Assembly: GCA_008931825.1 (NCBI GenBank)
Contig: QXVZ01025793.1
Location: 1 to 41,013 of the forward strand
DNA length: 41,013 bases
Source of the DNA: Phallusia fumigata
Taxonomy: Eukaryota > Chordata > Ascidiacea > Phlebobranchia > Ascidiidae
Reading direction: 5' to 3'
Shown here: positions 1 to 12,900 of the stretch, piece after piece
Layout: each line of letters opens with the position of its first letter
Position numbering within the stretch: position 1 is the stretch's first letter
Notes under the pieces: generated by a model
What the model saw: the letters and a program-made list of their open reading frames with translations, nothing else
What the model was told of the DNA's origin: nothing
Database searches by the model: none
Program-made: the position numbers and the translations under genes

Positions 1-3000
1 GTAAATGGTCAATACAGTCAAATAAAAAAATGCATCCTTTACTGTCGGGAATGTCTGTCTTTTGCCAGTATCGCTTGGTGCCATTTACTTCTGCATAGAT
101 GAAAAGACCATCATATTTATGACCGAGCTGTCCCTGTGACAAAAGTATGAACAAATTAAATACACAGATTTTTTAACTACAAAAGTAAGCTTGTCATTAA
201 CATAGAAGCATTAAATTTTGTGAAAAAAATTGGAATGTAACAAAAAGGCATACGAACACTTAAATGAATACTAATGTACCTATTAGTGCTTAACATTATT
301 CTGGGGCCCTGCAACGGCATTCTGCATGTAATTTTTTAATACAAGGTTTTGCCCTATAAAGCACAAGTAGTATTTGAACCATACAAAAGTATTATTATTT
401 CATTGATGTTATTTGTTACTTATGTTATAAAAAATGTTTACCTCCTTGATGGCGTGAACAGGCATTGGTCCACACTGAAACTTTCCAGCACTTTCTTCTT
501 GTGGTGTGGCATCAAGGGCCTGCCAACCACCATTACCTTCTGGAAGATCCTCTCTAGCCATCCATACATCATTCCACACATGGAAATTCCTGCAACAAAC
601 ATAACTTGCTGACATACCCATTAATTTCATTTTAGGACCCATTAATTTTGAAAATTACCACCAAAAAAAATAAGCTTTATGTTTACCAAATAGAATCATC
701 ATTGTCAAGAGCTTTGCCTTTCTTGTCAAACATGTAATCCACAGTCAGGTTGCTATGAGTGTCATGGGCTGACTCAAAATTTGTAACACTTCGGGCCGGT
801 ATTCCCAGACAGCGCAACACTAAAAAAAGTGGCATGGAATTTCAGTGGGTTACACCAAAAATGCTTCATTGCAAATGAAATAGATACACACCTGTTGTAA
901 GAACACCAGAGAAAACCCAACATTGGCCATACTTCACTGGTCCAGATTTCACAAACGTTTTCAAAATTTCCACACTACCAATCCAGTCACTGGGACTTTT
1001 TCCATCTTCATAATCTCCACTCCAATTGCCAACTAATACTCCGCTATCATCCTTAACAATGCAAAACACATTTGCAATATTTGGTTCACAAAACAGCAGA
1101 TACAAAAAACATAAAAATAGGCAACTAAGGGTTAATACACACTTTTCATTTTATTTGAGGGAAATGGACCAAAAAATTCAGTTTTGCCTGATTGAGCAAC
1201 AATCACCCTAATGTAATGCTTAACTTAACTTGGTTGCTACAGTATACACATTTAATATCACAGCAGCTGCTACAATCTTTTGCAGTTTTGTCCAGTACCT
1301 GCCTGGGCTAAAAGCTAACAAGTTTGACAATTTTAATTTGCAAATTTGATTGTTATACAGTAAACTCACTTACATTGCTGTTGACCAGTGCAGACATGTG
1401 TCGAGACAATTCTACCGGATCACTTCGATCTCTGTAACGGACGTTACCCATATGAAGCAGTTTTAGGCATGCCTTCATTACATCTGCCTCAAACTGCAAA
1501 TTTATTTGTGTGAGACAATAAAAACATGGCTAAAGGAAATATAGGAAAAAAATTTACCTGTCCAAAGTACCAATCCATTTGACCAATTCTTCTGGCACTT
1601 CCATAAAATTGCAACCCCTCCTCATTTAATACATATTCCTTTCTCCATGCTTCATTTCCAAGGTACACCGGATCATCTATACATAAATCAAATGCAAACT
1701 TGTAACAATTTAGGTATAACATTCTTGCATTTTATCCCTATGCCAGTCCTACTGGTTCTGGCTAGCCCTAGGGCAGTATTAATGTGTTCTTTATGTGTTC
1801 TAAGTTCATAAGTTATAAGCAAGATATACAAAGTGTTTATGTCACAACTGGATACAAGGATAAGCAAGAAACAATTGTAACAAATGAAAAACATCAACTT
1901 CCAAACAGCAGACATACGTTTTGACCATGGATTAAATACAGCAATAATGTCGTTCGTAACATTAACCACAGGCGAACTTCGTCTTCCATCACGGATTCTC
2001 ATTGCCAATAGCCATTGTCCAACACCAGTGGATTTTGCTGAGGTGTGAATCTCGACAGTTATGATGTCACCTGAACAGATTTTGTCATTTTCTAATGCTT
2101 CTAAAAACAAAGGTACATTTGTGCAGAAATCGTCCTGAACCACAGGTGCTTAATATAGATGGTTCCAGTTTCGGATAATCTATAATAGAGCTGAAGTTTA
2201 CAGCACAGTCAAATCAGTCTGTGTAATTCCTATTGCAAATAATTAAATCGATTTGGCCAAACAAATGGCATCATCAGTTCTAAACAATATGTAACATATA
2301 AATAATGTCAAGGTAAAAAGGATTGCAGTATAAAATCGGAGCCACTATCACTGCACCCTCAACGCACTGGTATGCACCAACTACAAAAGCGCCAGCAATT
2401 GCAATTCACGCCCAAGAAAAAGGGCGATGAGAAACATAGAAGGTTCGAAAAACCACCTTTAAAAACTACTTGAATTGTAGCAGGATAATTTTTTCGATAT
2501 TAATGGTAGCATTGATTTTCCCAAACTATTTGTCCTCGCATACGTCCAACATGTGCACATCGGGTTGCTCTAAAAACGTCACCTTAAAACACTGTTCTAT
2601 GCCGGTCTTTTTTGCAAACAGATCGGGTGAAAGCGGTGGTAATGGTGGAGCAACGCGGCTTTATCATTGGTAACTGAAAGGTCAAATGCCTTCTATGTGG
2701 AACGGTGGGCATTCCATCGTGGAAAATTTATTTGTAGTTTAACCGACATAATGCTCGTGACAGATTGTACATGTCGCCACGTACACACCGAAATCGTTAC
2801 AATTTATCCGTAGCTTGAACAGGTTTTTTTTAAAAGTATCTGTGGAAAACAACATAGATTTGTAATGTTTAAAATGCCCACATCAGGCGCAGGCCCCACA
2901 AGGCTTTGATAACCCTTGCGACGCGGTGGTTTCAGCCAGTGCAATTTTGCGGTGACTATTCAGCAAGCTACCAAGGGTAATGTGGCGTTTGCGACTTTGC

Positions 3001-6000
3001 CATTCAGCTTTAATCCCTTCTCGATCTTCATCAAATCAGGAAACGATGTCGCCCATACGACATTTTGTTGTTTGACCCTTGGTGAAGTGCACTGAGGGTC
3101 CCGTTTGTCCCACTTTGCAGCCAGGTTGATTCCTTCACCATTGCATTTGCAAAGTCAGATTTTATGCACTTTTGCTGCAATCTTGTAAGACTTCTTGTGT
3201 AATCTAAAGGGCGTTCGTTAGGTCTTCGCAGCCGCGTAGCCTCCGATATCATAATAGAATTGAAGACATGCGGTTAGTGAGACAAACCGTTGACAGCCAA
3301 TCGCTTTTTGTTTAATTTTCTGAAAGTCTTTGGCAAAGAAGCCAGGTTCTTTAGAACATGCTTCATGTGGAACATCCAGAAATCCTAGTTGTGCACCCGC
3401 ACAGGTGGTGTTCAGATAGTTGAAAGTAAGCGTCAGACCCCTTGAGCTGAATGCTTGCATCAGGCGTGTTTTTGACGCAGGTTGTATTTCTCTCACCCGA
3501 ATGATAACCAAACGATGTCATCAATAAACCTTTTAATAAGTTCTGTTCCTGACAGTAGCAACCGTTCTTGATGTTTAATAATAAAATGAAATGCGATGTT
3601 AGCAATAGACACCGAGTGGTTATCCCCAGTGACGACCCTACTCCGTTAAGTCTAGGACCCATCCTGATACGGCGTGATAACACTCTGCAACGTAAACAAC
3701 GTGAGTTTCACAACAGTCCTACAACTTGTGGCATTAAATCTGGAGTGATGTTGTAAGGCATGACTTAGAGCCTGTGCAACCAGATCACGGTCAAGATTGG
3801 AGTAGAGACTTGTCACATCTGCCGCCACCAGGTAAAGCGTCTTGCCCAGTTTCGGTTTATGGTCAGTTTTCCATTGTTCAAGGTGCGATAAAGTCTTTGC
3901 TGTCTCTGCAGTATTCATTCACGCCAAATTGGCAGTAACGGGTGCTGATGGGTTTTATCAAATACTGAAAGGCTGTGACTCTTGATGTAGTGATGTTACC
4001 GGCGGACAACAGTCGGACTAGAATGTCCATGATACTTGTGGCATTAAGGACATCTGGTTCGAGTTTGTGCGTTTTAAACAGTGAATGCACTTAGATCGAC
4101 TATGAACCGGCAAAAAACTTAGCCAACGTACCGTACACACATGGTTATAGCTTACGTTCTCGTTTATGAGTCCCACCGTTTAGAGCAGCATATTGTCGTC
4201 AATGACTGCTAATGAATGACCCTATATTTTTTTACATTTTATACCTTGACATTATTTATATGTTACATATTGTTTAGAACTGATAATGCCATTTGTTAGG
4301 CCAAATCGATTTTATTATTCGCAATAAGAATTACACAGACTGATTTGAGTGTGCTGTAAGCTTCACTCCTATTATAGTTTTTAAAATCAAGTTGTCATTC
4401 TAAAAACTAAAGTAACACAAATTGGTTTAAAGCTAAGGAAAAATCGGTGTTTCTCAAACATTTCAGTGTAAAGTTTGTTAACAGCAGCTTTAAGCACCTA
4501 TGGCTTCAGTAATTGGGATAATATATAGGAAGCAACATTTTGGCATCCCAGTCACTTACAGCATTGCACAATGGCAAAGCTTTTCCCACCAATCCTTTGT
4601 ATGACAAGCAGCAATATAACATTACATGACAAGCACTATTACACACAAGGGCATTGAAAAGTACTGTATACCTTCAGATAGTGGTGTAGGCTATAGGCAG
4701 GAAAAACTTTGTGACAATATACGACTAATTTTAGGTGATGGGTGGAAACAGTCAATCACAATCAAATAGAGGAAGTAATAGCTCATATATTATACTGCCA
4801 AGTTGCAAATAACTTTAACATCGACAGTCATACGCGTCAAGTATGCGGTGGTCATAGGAATACACTAAAACGTTAATAACAGATAATTATAATTCAGTTG
4901 TAATGCTCAATGTAACATGTTTTTCCTTCCTAAATCTAAGGATGCTTTCCAAAGTTTTCTTGGTTAACTTATGTTGAGCTTTATCAGAGCAGTATACACC
5001 AAACATGGTCCAAACATTATGTTTTAATGCATACAATGAACCAATATTCATTAGCAACCTAGGTTGATCTTAAAAAGGAATCACCTTTCTAGAACCCTGT
5101 TCAGGGCTATGTGCCTTTAACATTTAGATATTTTTTAAAGCACAGTTTGGTCGTCACAGTATGCCAGTTTACACTTGGTTTTACATACTGTAACAGTGTT
5201 GGTTTTCTGTAAGTGAAGTTATTAGCCAACCAAGGAAGTGTTATACAAAGTTTTGTCAAGTGTTGGAATTCAGCAATTCTATGTTATTGTGTTGTTAGTT
5301 ACATCACAACACTTTGCATATTTCTACAACTTGCCCCCTTGTCATCAGAACAGTATTTTGCAACAAATAAATCCAAATTGTTTGACACAACAATGTTTTA
5401 CACAGTAGCAAGATTTAAACCCTACATTTACCAGTGGTTCTATCAATACATATTTTTTAAATTGGTTGCATACCAACAGAAGCCAATAAGTTGTGTCCAA
5501 CATTGTCTTCATCTGGTTTGGGATCAATGCGTGGCAGGCGAATTAATGAGCCGTGGTGAACCATTGGCCTTCCACCTGAAAAAAAAACACATTGTAATGT
5601 ATATCATAGTATTTACTACACCAACTGAACAGCCCTGCTAGTTGTCACAATTGCTTTGTTTATAATTGAAACTAAAAATAATATTCACCCATTCTTAGCT
5701 CAAAGTCAGCAGTTTCTGTGGCCTTTAATTCCCTTGACAAAGTAATCATCATTTTAAAAGGAAATCCCCTTCTGAACACCACTTCTTGAGTCTCATAATC
5801 TGATGTGAAATGCTTCTTAGTTGTTTCATCTTTGAAAAGCTCCACTGACTTGACCAGCAATGGCTCTGGGTAACAAGCAACAAAATGGGTGTAAAGTAAT
5901 GCATACTATTTTGCCACAAAAATCAGCATAGACACAATTAGAAAATGAAAAAATACATTTACAAGAACAACTACTTTTTAGCTCCACTGATTTGATCAGT

Positions 6001-6112
6001 AAATGGCTCTTTAACCTGAATACAGAACAATGCTTAAGTTTCCAAAGAATTGCATACATTAAATATGCATGACAAACGTACCTGAAGCCCAACGAGACGT
6101 TCTTCTAGACAT
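1..6112 (-). CDS. Transglutaminase, N-terminal and catalytic domains (3' end off the window)
   Basis: Calcium-dependent protein-glutamine gamma-glutamyltransferase, which cross-links glutamine to lysine side chains. Exons on the minus strand, in order: 6112-6082, 5865-5689, 5575-5474, 2148-1918, 1676-1558, 1493-1374, 1051-892, 819-687, 589-442, and 133 to the window edge. Phases agree at every junction, giving about 450 residues so far. The first domains carry the family's beta-sandwich pattern ([15 protein letters not shown]; then FNPWSK and YVLNEEG). The catalytic cysteine is in YGQCWVF (exon 7), the histidine in NFHVWNDVW and the aspartate in [11 protein letters not shown] (both exon 9), so the triad is intact. 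The [16 protein letters not shown] segment also matches factor XIII and tissue transglutaminase. The start ATG (6112-6110) is chosen because its short exon joins in phase; an alternative upstream exon cannot be excluded. No signal peptide is evident. C-terminal barrel domains lie outside the window. Which paralogue it is cannot be decided. Confidence 0.92.
2180..2315. repeat. Inverted terminal repeat, left copy
   Basis: Starting with CTATAATAG and ending with GTCAAGGTA, this stretch is the reverse complement of 4242-4377 with roughly 90 percent identity by eye. The two copies exactly enclose the reverse-transcriptase remains, so they are read as the ends of that element. Confidence 0.85.
4242..4377. 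repeat. Inverted terminal repeat, right copy
   Basis: Partner of 2180-2315 in opposite orientation; begins TACCTTGAC and ends CTATTATAG. Differences between the copies are scattered substitutions and small indels, indicating an old insertion. Confidence 0.85.
4378..5473. other. Remainder of transglutaminase intron 3
   Basis: AT-rich intron sequence between the retroelement and the exon ending at 5474. No coding exon, RNA gene or clear repeat was recognised here. The intron's splice donor (GTATGC, minus strand) is at 5473-5468. Confidence 0.5.
5980..6010 (-). pseudogene. Fragmentary duplicate of transglutaminase exon 2 start
   Basis: About 31 bp in the first intron match the 5' edge of exon 2 (5838-5867) at around 80 percent: both contain GAGCCATT and TCAGTGGAGCT on the minus strand. 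The copy carries one extra base and reaches a stop within a few codons, so it cannot replace exon 2. It is preceded by a weak AG and looks like a small decayed tandem duplication. Confidence 0.5.
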
Positions 6113-6910
6113 TCCAAAGTTGTTGACTACTGAGTGACAAGAAGCAGGAAATATTCTGTGTGTTGCAAACAATGCAAGTTTTGTACAAGACAACAATGTA
6201 AGAAACATACAGGTCAAATTGCCCAAGCTGCAAACGTTATGCACAATACAAATTCAAATATAGCGCTTTGCCCTGCAGTCCTGTTCTACTCTCAGGGCTC
6301 TATCTACCTTGTATTGCCACAGGCAATCTAAATGTACTTAAAACACACGACATTTTGCAGAACTTCCGCAAAAACGTTGCTGTATCCTAAAATCTGCTTA
6401 GCGTTTTGTAATGACAAATGTGGCAAATTAGTACAGTCAGTTTTGCTCCTAGTCGTGACTGGTGAGCCTATGGCGTGATTCACCATTGTTTCCGCACTTT
6501 CATTTGCCGGCGGCACGTACCACAACAATATCGTGACGTCACTCATGCGAAAAATTCCCGCCAATACCTCATACCGTTTTTATTTATTTATTTGCTGTTC
6601 AAACGGGATCAAAACCTAACTGTCCAATTTCCAAGCTTCCATGTTCAGAAAACTGCGGCTTTAACGCAAACACCCCTAAAGAAGCTTGAATGTTATTTTT
6701 ACTGTCTGCGTTGCGTCTGAAAGACCCGGCAAAACAGGAAACAGCTCCATTGAATGGTGCAAACGCTGTGTGATGCTAATGAGAATACTAACAGTTAATA
6801 CCTCAGACCGCCAGTTACGTTAAAGATTATGCGCTACAAGCATTTTAAACAGCACCAAACAAATTGCAATCTCTTTATTTCCGCAAGTCATCACGTCAAA
6901 CAACACGTTC
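6113..6910. other. Intergenic space between EIF2B5 and transglutaminase
   Basis: About 800 bp between the EIF2B5 stop codon and the transglutaminase start, both genes on the minus strand. It must contain the EIF2B5 3' UTR and the transglutaminase promoter. A minus-strand AATAAA at 6879-6874, 32 bases past the EIF2B5 stop, is a good poly(A) signal. The gap and this signal argue against the very tight operon spacing seen in some tunicate genes. No other gene seen. Confidence 0.6.
6874..6879 (-). terminator. Poly(A) signal of EIF2B5
   Basis: Canonical AATAAA on the minus strand shortly downstream of the EIF2B5 stop codon (6913-6911). It is the nearest such hexamer in the right orientation. Confidence 0.6.
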
Positions 6911-9900
6911 CTATTCATCTGAGTCTTCTTCTTCAGCTTCATGCAACCATTGGATAAATTTTTCGACCTGCAAAATTGTTTTCATTGTAACACAGAATAC
7001 CTTTCGGAAAACGTGTTTTACGTTTTAACGAAACGCCTAAAAATACAAGTGCTGGCTTACTATCGAGACCATTAAAAACCTTGAATACTGCACTGAATAC
7101 AAAAAGTGACCAATTTAACAATGTAAAATTGCATATTAAACAAAATATTTGTCAAATTAAAACCCCCGTTGGTGTTTCTAATATATTAGGTGTATTTTGT
7201 CAACAAATTTTTGTACTTGTACAGCAAAAATAAAAATACCTTTTTGCGAATTTGTTGTGCAGTCAAATCACCCACAAGTTCCTTTGGATTTGAGTTCCAA
7301 TGGAGTATAACCTCTTCACAAATTACATCATTTTCATAAAGAAGCATTAAAATCTGTAAAACAAGAGGTATATTAGTTGTACAAAACCCCCATAGATTAA
7401 CATTTTGAGACAAATGGCTAACACACACCTTTATTAAAGCATTTGCAGTGTGGTCATGTTGGGATGCATATTCCTCCAAAGTAAATAGATAATCTAATTG
7501 TGACGAACTGCTTTTGTTGTATTTGCAAAGAAGTGGCAAAAGATAAAGTACAATCTGTAAATATTTTTTTGATACTTAGGTTGCAAGCTTCATTAATTGT
7601 GCTACTACGTTAATAAAACAGCTACATATTATTAAAACATAACTGTCAGAGAAGTTGTATAAGTGAATATATGCACATATTTTCATACCAATTTGAGGCA
7701 TGAAAAGTAATCTTTGTCATTGGCCTTTTTAAAATCTGCAATCTCCAAACTTGCCCTCATGACAGTTTGAACAACATCTTTCACAGACATGTTATAGGCA
7801 TACTTGGAAGAATTGATCTGTAAACAATTAATAGTGTAAGTCTGAATGTCAAATGGGTATTTTCATGAACATGTTTGACAAGGCACCTGACAATTTTAAG
7901 TCAAAAGTATATGATACAATACTGTACCTCCAAAATGAGATTATCACAGTCAATTTTTTCATCAAATCCTCCCAAAAGGCTTTCCTTGACTTCCTGTTGA
8001 AATACTGTAAGAAATGGAAACCAAAGTAAAGTATGTTATTTCTGGCAGCACTGTTATAATTATACCAAATTAAATTGCCATTTTGATTGAACTATTATTA
8101 CCTACTATCTCATAAGTTACCATTTACCGAGATTGACTATAATTCAAATGTCTATCTTGTTAAAAAGTCAGCAGAACATGTTTGGCTAACAGAGGAGATT
8201 TTATACTCAATACTTTGCTGGTAGAAGTTTTACATTATCTTATACAGGTATGACACAAGGTGTGCAAGGCAGCCACAAACTTGTAAGGTCATCATCAATA
8301 ACGAGAGACTCCTGGTTTTCCTCATCCTCATCATCAGTTGGTAAGTCTGAGTCTACATCTGATTCATCATCTTCTTCCATGTGACCTTGATTGGTAGTGC
8401 TTTGGTAGTCATGTAAAGACATGCCTGCAAAAGATAAAACTTGTGTTAACAGTTGCATGCTCCTGTTGAATTGCTAAATTGCTGAATAAAAAATACAAAC
8501 TGCTGATGTTTTGACTATAGTTTTATTACATAACTTACCCCACAATGCCATTTCAAGTGCATTTATATCATCACTGTCTTCGGCCTTCCAAACATAACCT
8601 TGACCCTCATTTCCAACCTCANGAAGTATAACCTCTTCACAAATTACATCATTTTCATAAAGAAGCATTAAAATCTGTAAAACAAGAGGTATATTAGTTG
8701 TACAAAACCCCCATAGATTAACATTTTGAGACAAATGGCTAACACACACCTTTATTAAAGCATTTGCAGTGTGGTCATGTTGGGATGCATATTCCTCCAA
8801 AGTAAATAGATAATCTAATTGTGACGAACTGCTTTTGTTGTATTTGCAAAGAAGTGGCAAAAGATAAAGTACAATCTGTAAATATTTTTTTGATACTTAG
8901 GTTGCAAGCTTCATTAATTGTGCTACTACGTTAATAAAACAGCTACATATTATTAAAACATAACTGTCAGAGAAGTTGTATAAGTGAATACATGTACATA
9001 TTTTCATACCAATTTGAGGCATGGAAAGTAATCTTTGTCATTGGCCTTTTTAAAATCTGCAATCTCCAAACTTGCCCTCATGACAGTTTGAACAACATCT
9101 TTCACAGACATGTTATAGGCATACTTGGAAGAATTGATCTGTAAACAATTAATAGTGTAAGTCTGAATGTCAAATGGGTATTTTCATGAACATGTTTGAC
9201 AAGGCACCTGACAATTTTAAGTCAAAAGTATATGATACAATATTGTACCTCCAAAATGAGATTATCACAGTCAATTTTTTCATCAAATCCTCCCAAAAGG
9301 CTTTCCTTGACTTCCTGTTGAAATACTGTAAGAAATGGAAACCAAAGTAAAGTATGTTATTTCTGGCAGCACTGTTATAATTATACCAAATTAAATTGCC
9401 ATTTTGATTGAACTATTATTACCTACTATCTCATAAGTTACCATTTACCGAGATTGACTATAATTCAAATGTCTATCTTGTTAAAAAGTCAGCAGAACAT
9501 GTTTGGCTAACAGAGGAGATTTTATACTCAATACTTTGCTGGTAGAAGTTTTACATTATCTTATACAGGTATGACACAAGGTGTGCAAGGCAGCCACAAA
9601 CTTGTAAGGTCATCATCAATAACGAGAGACTCCTGGTTTTCCTCATCCTCATCATCAGTTGGTAAGTCTGAGTCTACATCTGATTCATCATCTTCTTCCA
9701 TGTGACCTTGATTGGTAGTGCTTTGGTAGTCATGTAAAGACATGCCTGCAAAAGATAAAACTTGTGTTAACAGTTGCATGCTCCTGTTGAATTGCTAAAT
9801 TGCTGAATAAAAAATACAAACTGCTGATGTTTTGACTATAGTTTTATTACATAACTTACCCCACAATGCCATTTCAAGTGCATTTATATCATCACTGTCT

Positions 9901-12900
9901 TCGGCCTTCCAAACATAACCTTGACCCTCATTTCCAACCTCACCGATATCGAAGCTTTTCTAACAATTGTTAATAAATCTAATTACAGACCCAGCAAATT
10001 ATTACCATAACCAGGGCTAGCAAAAAATGCAAATTTCCCAGGAAGCCAACAAAAATTTCCCGCTAACTTTTGGCAAATCCCTTAAATACCATATGTAACA
10101 GGAATAATCAACTAATAGATGTTACATAAACAGCCAAAAAATTATCATGAGTGGGACCAATTTCTCGGGAAGGAGCTTCCCCATTTCCCCACTTTTTCTC
10201 ATCATGACCATAACCCTGGCCTTTTAGTTACTCTTTTCTGCAATTAGTTATAAACAGCAAAACAAAAAGGAAAATAAAACCTTGATGAGTTCTTTACTGT
10301 CGTTCCTAAACAGATAAATAGTTGTTCCACTTTGGACAGTACATTTTGGACCAATTTTCACCTAAATAGAGAGAATCCATACAAAGGTTTTTTTGTCATA
10401 TTTGCCTAAAATTTAACTTCTTACTTTTTCGCATATTGCGCTATGAGCTTCAAGTGTACTGTTTTCCATGATATGAACACCGTTGCAGATAACAGATTTG
10501 TCAAGCAAACAATGGTTACCAATTTGTACATTGTTCCAGATGTAACAACCTGGTAAATATAATTCGACCATGTAATATATGATACAACACAACAAACTTA
10601 GTTGACAACCATATTTGCACCAGAAAGTACAACAGTACAAACTGTAATGACAGGAAAAACAACAGTTTCTGTTTTAAAAAATAATATAAAAAACTCTTTG
10701 GTGGGTTGATTAGTTGATTACATGAGCATTTAAAAAATTTAAACTTTTTCTAAGGTAATTTGTGCTTGACCTGTCAGCTGTCACAAAATTGATTTAAATC
10801 AAATTTGCACAAAATATGTGAAGGACACATACCATCAATACAGCAATCGTCAGCAATATTGCAGCCAGCACCAATAACTGAATTTGTAATTCGACACCGA
10901 TTTCCTATTATTGTTTTAGGTCCAATGATGCAGTTGTCTCTTACCACAGTGTCATGCTCCAACGTGCAGGTTTGATGAATGTATACGTTATGCCGAAGTA
11001 AGGTGTATCTTCCCACTATAATAAAAGCACAACAGGTTTTAACAATAACTGCATTTTACTTCCACTATTGTGACCTTTTACATAATATTACAAAGTGCAA
11101 AACTTTTGGTTGGTCAAAAAACAAACACAAATCAAATAGCAGGATAACATTTGTAAGGATAATAAGGATAACATTTGTAGGCATGAATAAAGGATAGTTC
11201 CCATTTTCTTTGTGTTGGTTTACCAAACTTTTCTTTTTTGCCATAAATATAAGCCAAAACACAATACTTCAAAATGACATGTGATGCAGAATTTTTTTGG
11301 AAAAAAATAAATGATACTAAAGTGGGAGTTCATCATAGTGCTATTCTCTATATATTCAGTACTTAGTTTTACACTTGGTCCCACAGTTACCCAAGCTTTT
11401 TTGACATGATTGTTTCTGCAGGCCGTAACGCATGGGTCCCCCTCATGCAATACTAAAGTTTAATTGTAGGGTACCATGAATATATACGCAGGACAGTAGC
11501 AGATATTTGTAATACTGACAAACACTGACATGTTATACAAGATTTTTAAAATTTTATCGAGTTCGGATGTTGTATGACAATATACCCTCACTTTAGGGAC
11601 TACTGGGGCTATTAGGAAAACCACAACAATCAATGCACCACAATGATATTGTATACAAACTGTCCAAATTTCACCAAATTGGGACAATGTTTAGTAATTT
11701 GCACCCCTCTAAGTGGCTAACTAGTGACAGCTCCCACCTCCAACTTACGTCTGTTCAAGTTTAATTAAACTTATAATTTATTACAACTTCACTTGTACCA
11801 CTACATTCACAGAACCCTTTTGTCTGTGGTGCTTTAAAGCATAAAAACATTTAACTCTTCTGGGGCTAGCTGGTCAACCACTGTGGCTTTGAGGTTAAAG
11901 TCAGTAATTAATACACCACAATGACATGTTAAGCAAACAGTCTAAATTTCAACTAATTTGGACATAGGGTCAATTAAATCGGATCACACACTGCCATGAT
12001 TAGCTGTAAAAGTTTCATCCAAATCCACCAAACATTTCATGCCAAAATAGCATGGAAAAGCTGCAGGGAGAGAAAAACAAAGTGAGAAAAAATGACCCAT
12101 AAACATAAAAACAAAATGGCAAAATTCAGGGGTAGCAAAATAGGTTATATTTTATAATGGCTGCCACCCTGGAAGTTTAGTTGGGTTAACATGTCACCTC
12201 TGTTAATCACAAAATTTGCAGCCATGTAAAGGTTATAGCTTCGATTTTATTCTTGAACTCTGATACACACCTGATTTGCTTGAATCGAAATCATCATAGC
12301 AAAACTCAGGAACAAATGGATACGTCCATCTTGAAACTACATTTTTACTGACAACATCATAAGTATGCAAACTGTTGACTCTTGCACAATATTGGTTATC
12401 AATAACATGCATGTGAATTTGATTACCTAAAAACTAAAAAAAAATAAAATTTGGCATTTTTATCATACCTTTTACTTTTAGAAAAGCGGACCCATAACCA
12501 CACTTTTCTTTACTTACTTCTTCATTGATTAAAATTCCCTTGACAAAGTCCAGTTGTGTTTGATAATCAAAATTGTCTGTAAACAGGGTTGGAACTTGAG
12601 GTGCACAAATCCATATTCCAGAGTCAACCAAATCATACCTAATCTCAACTTTTTGGGATGGATTTTCAAAAATGCTCTACAAAACACAACTTGTTATGTT
12701 TCATAATTTGACTTATATTAGTTAGGTAACTGTAGGGGCTATAGGGTAAAACAAATTAAACAATGAAGCACTATAGCCCAACTTAAAGGAGCATTAACAA
12801 AACTGCAAGATAAAAAAAGTGTGTCTCTACAGAAAAGGAGATGGCAATAAATTTTGACAATAAATCAGGTTTTCAGACCTACCATTGGAAACATGACTTT

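Larger units (their letters stand above)
2180..4377 (-). mobile_element. Decayed Penelope-like retroelement in a transglutaminase intron
   Basis: This 2.2-kb insertion lies in the third intron of the transglutaminase gene, same strand. Reverse-transcriptase-like pieces appear in order on the minus strand: a fingers region near 4090-3880 (FKTHKLEP, then TSRVTAF and [10 protein letters not shown]), a palm A-like segment near 3840-3780 ([14 protein letters not shown]), the catalytic RFIDDI segment near 3540-3515, a FLDV segment near 3380, and a thumb-like [13 protein letters not shown] segment near 3245. They sit in different frames separated by stops and frameshifts, so the element is dead. No GIY-YIG endonuclease was recognised. 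The overall motif order resembles Penelope-like elements; an unusual LINE is the alternative. The whole piece is bounded by inverted repeats described separately. No target-site duplication was found. Confidence 0.72.

Noticed and set aside
6113..6910. EIF2B5 and transglutaminase as an operon
   Set aside because: The 800-bp gap and a good poly(A) signal after EIF2B5 do not fit the very short spacing of tunicate operons.
8474..8860. A continuous frame across the N at 8622 joining two EIF2B5 segments
   Set aside because: It is created by the false junction: it fuses part of exon 15 to part of exon 10, in the wrong order.
10002..10220. A possible second hAT-like insertion in an EIF2B5 intron, with CAGGG-like ends
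   Set aside because: The ends share only a few bases and the flanking repeats do not form a proper 8-bp duplication outside the termini.
11141..11178. A 15-bp direct repeat AGGATAACATTTGTA, period 23
   Set aside because: Only two units in intron sequence; too short to call a satellite or a functional array.
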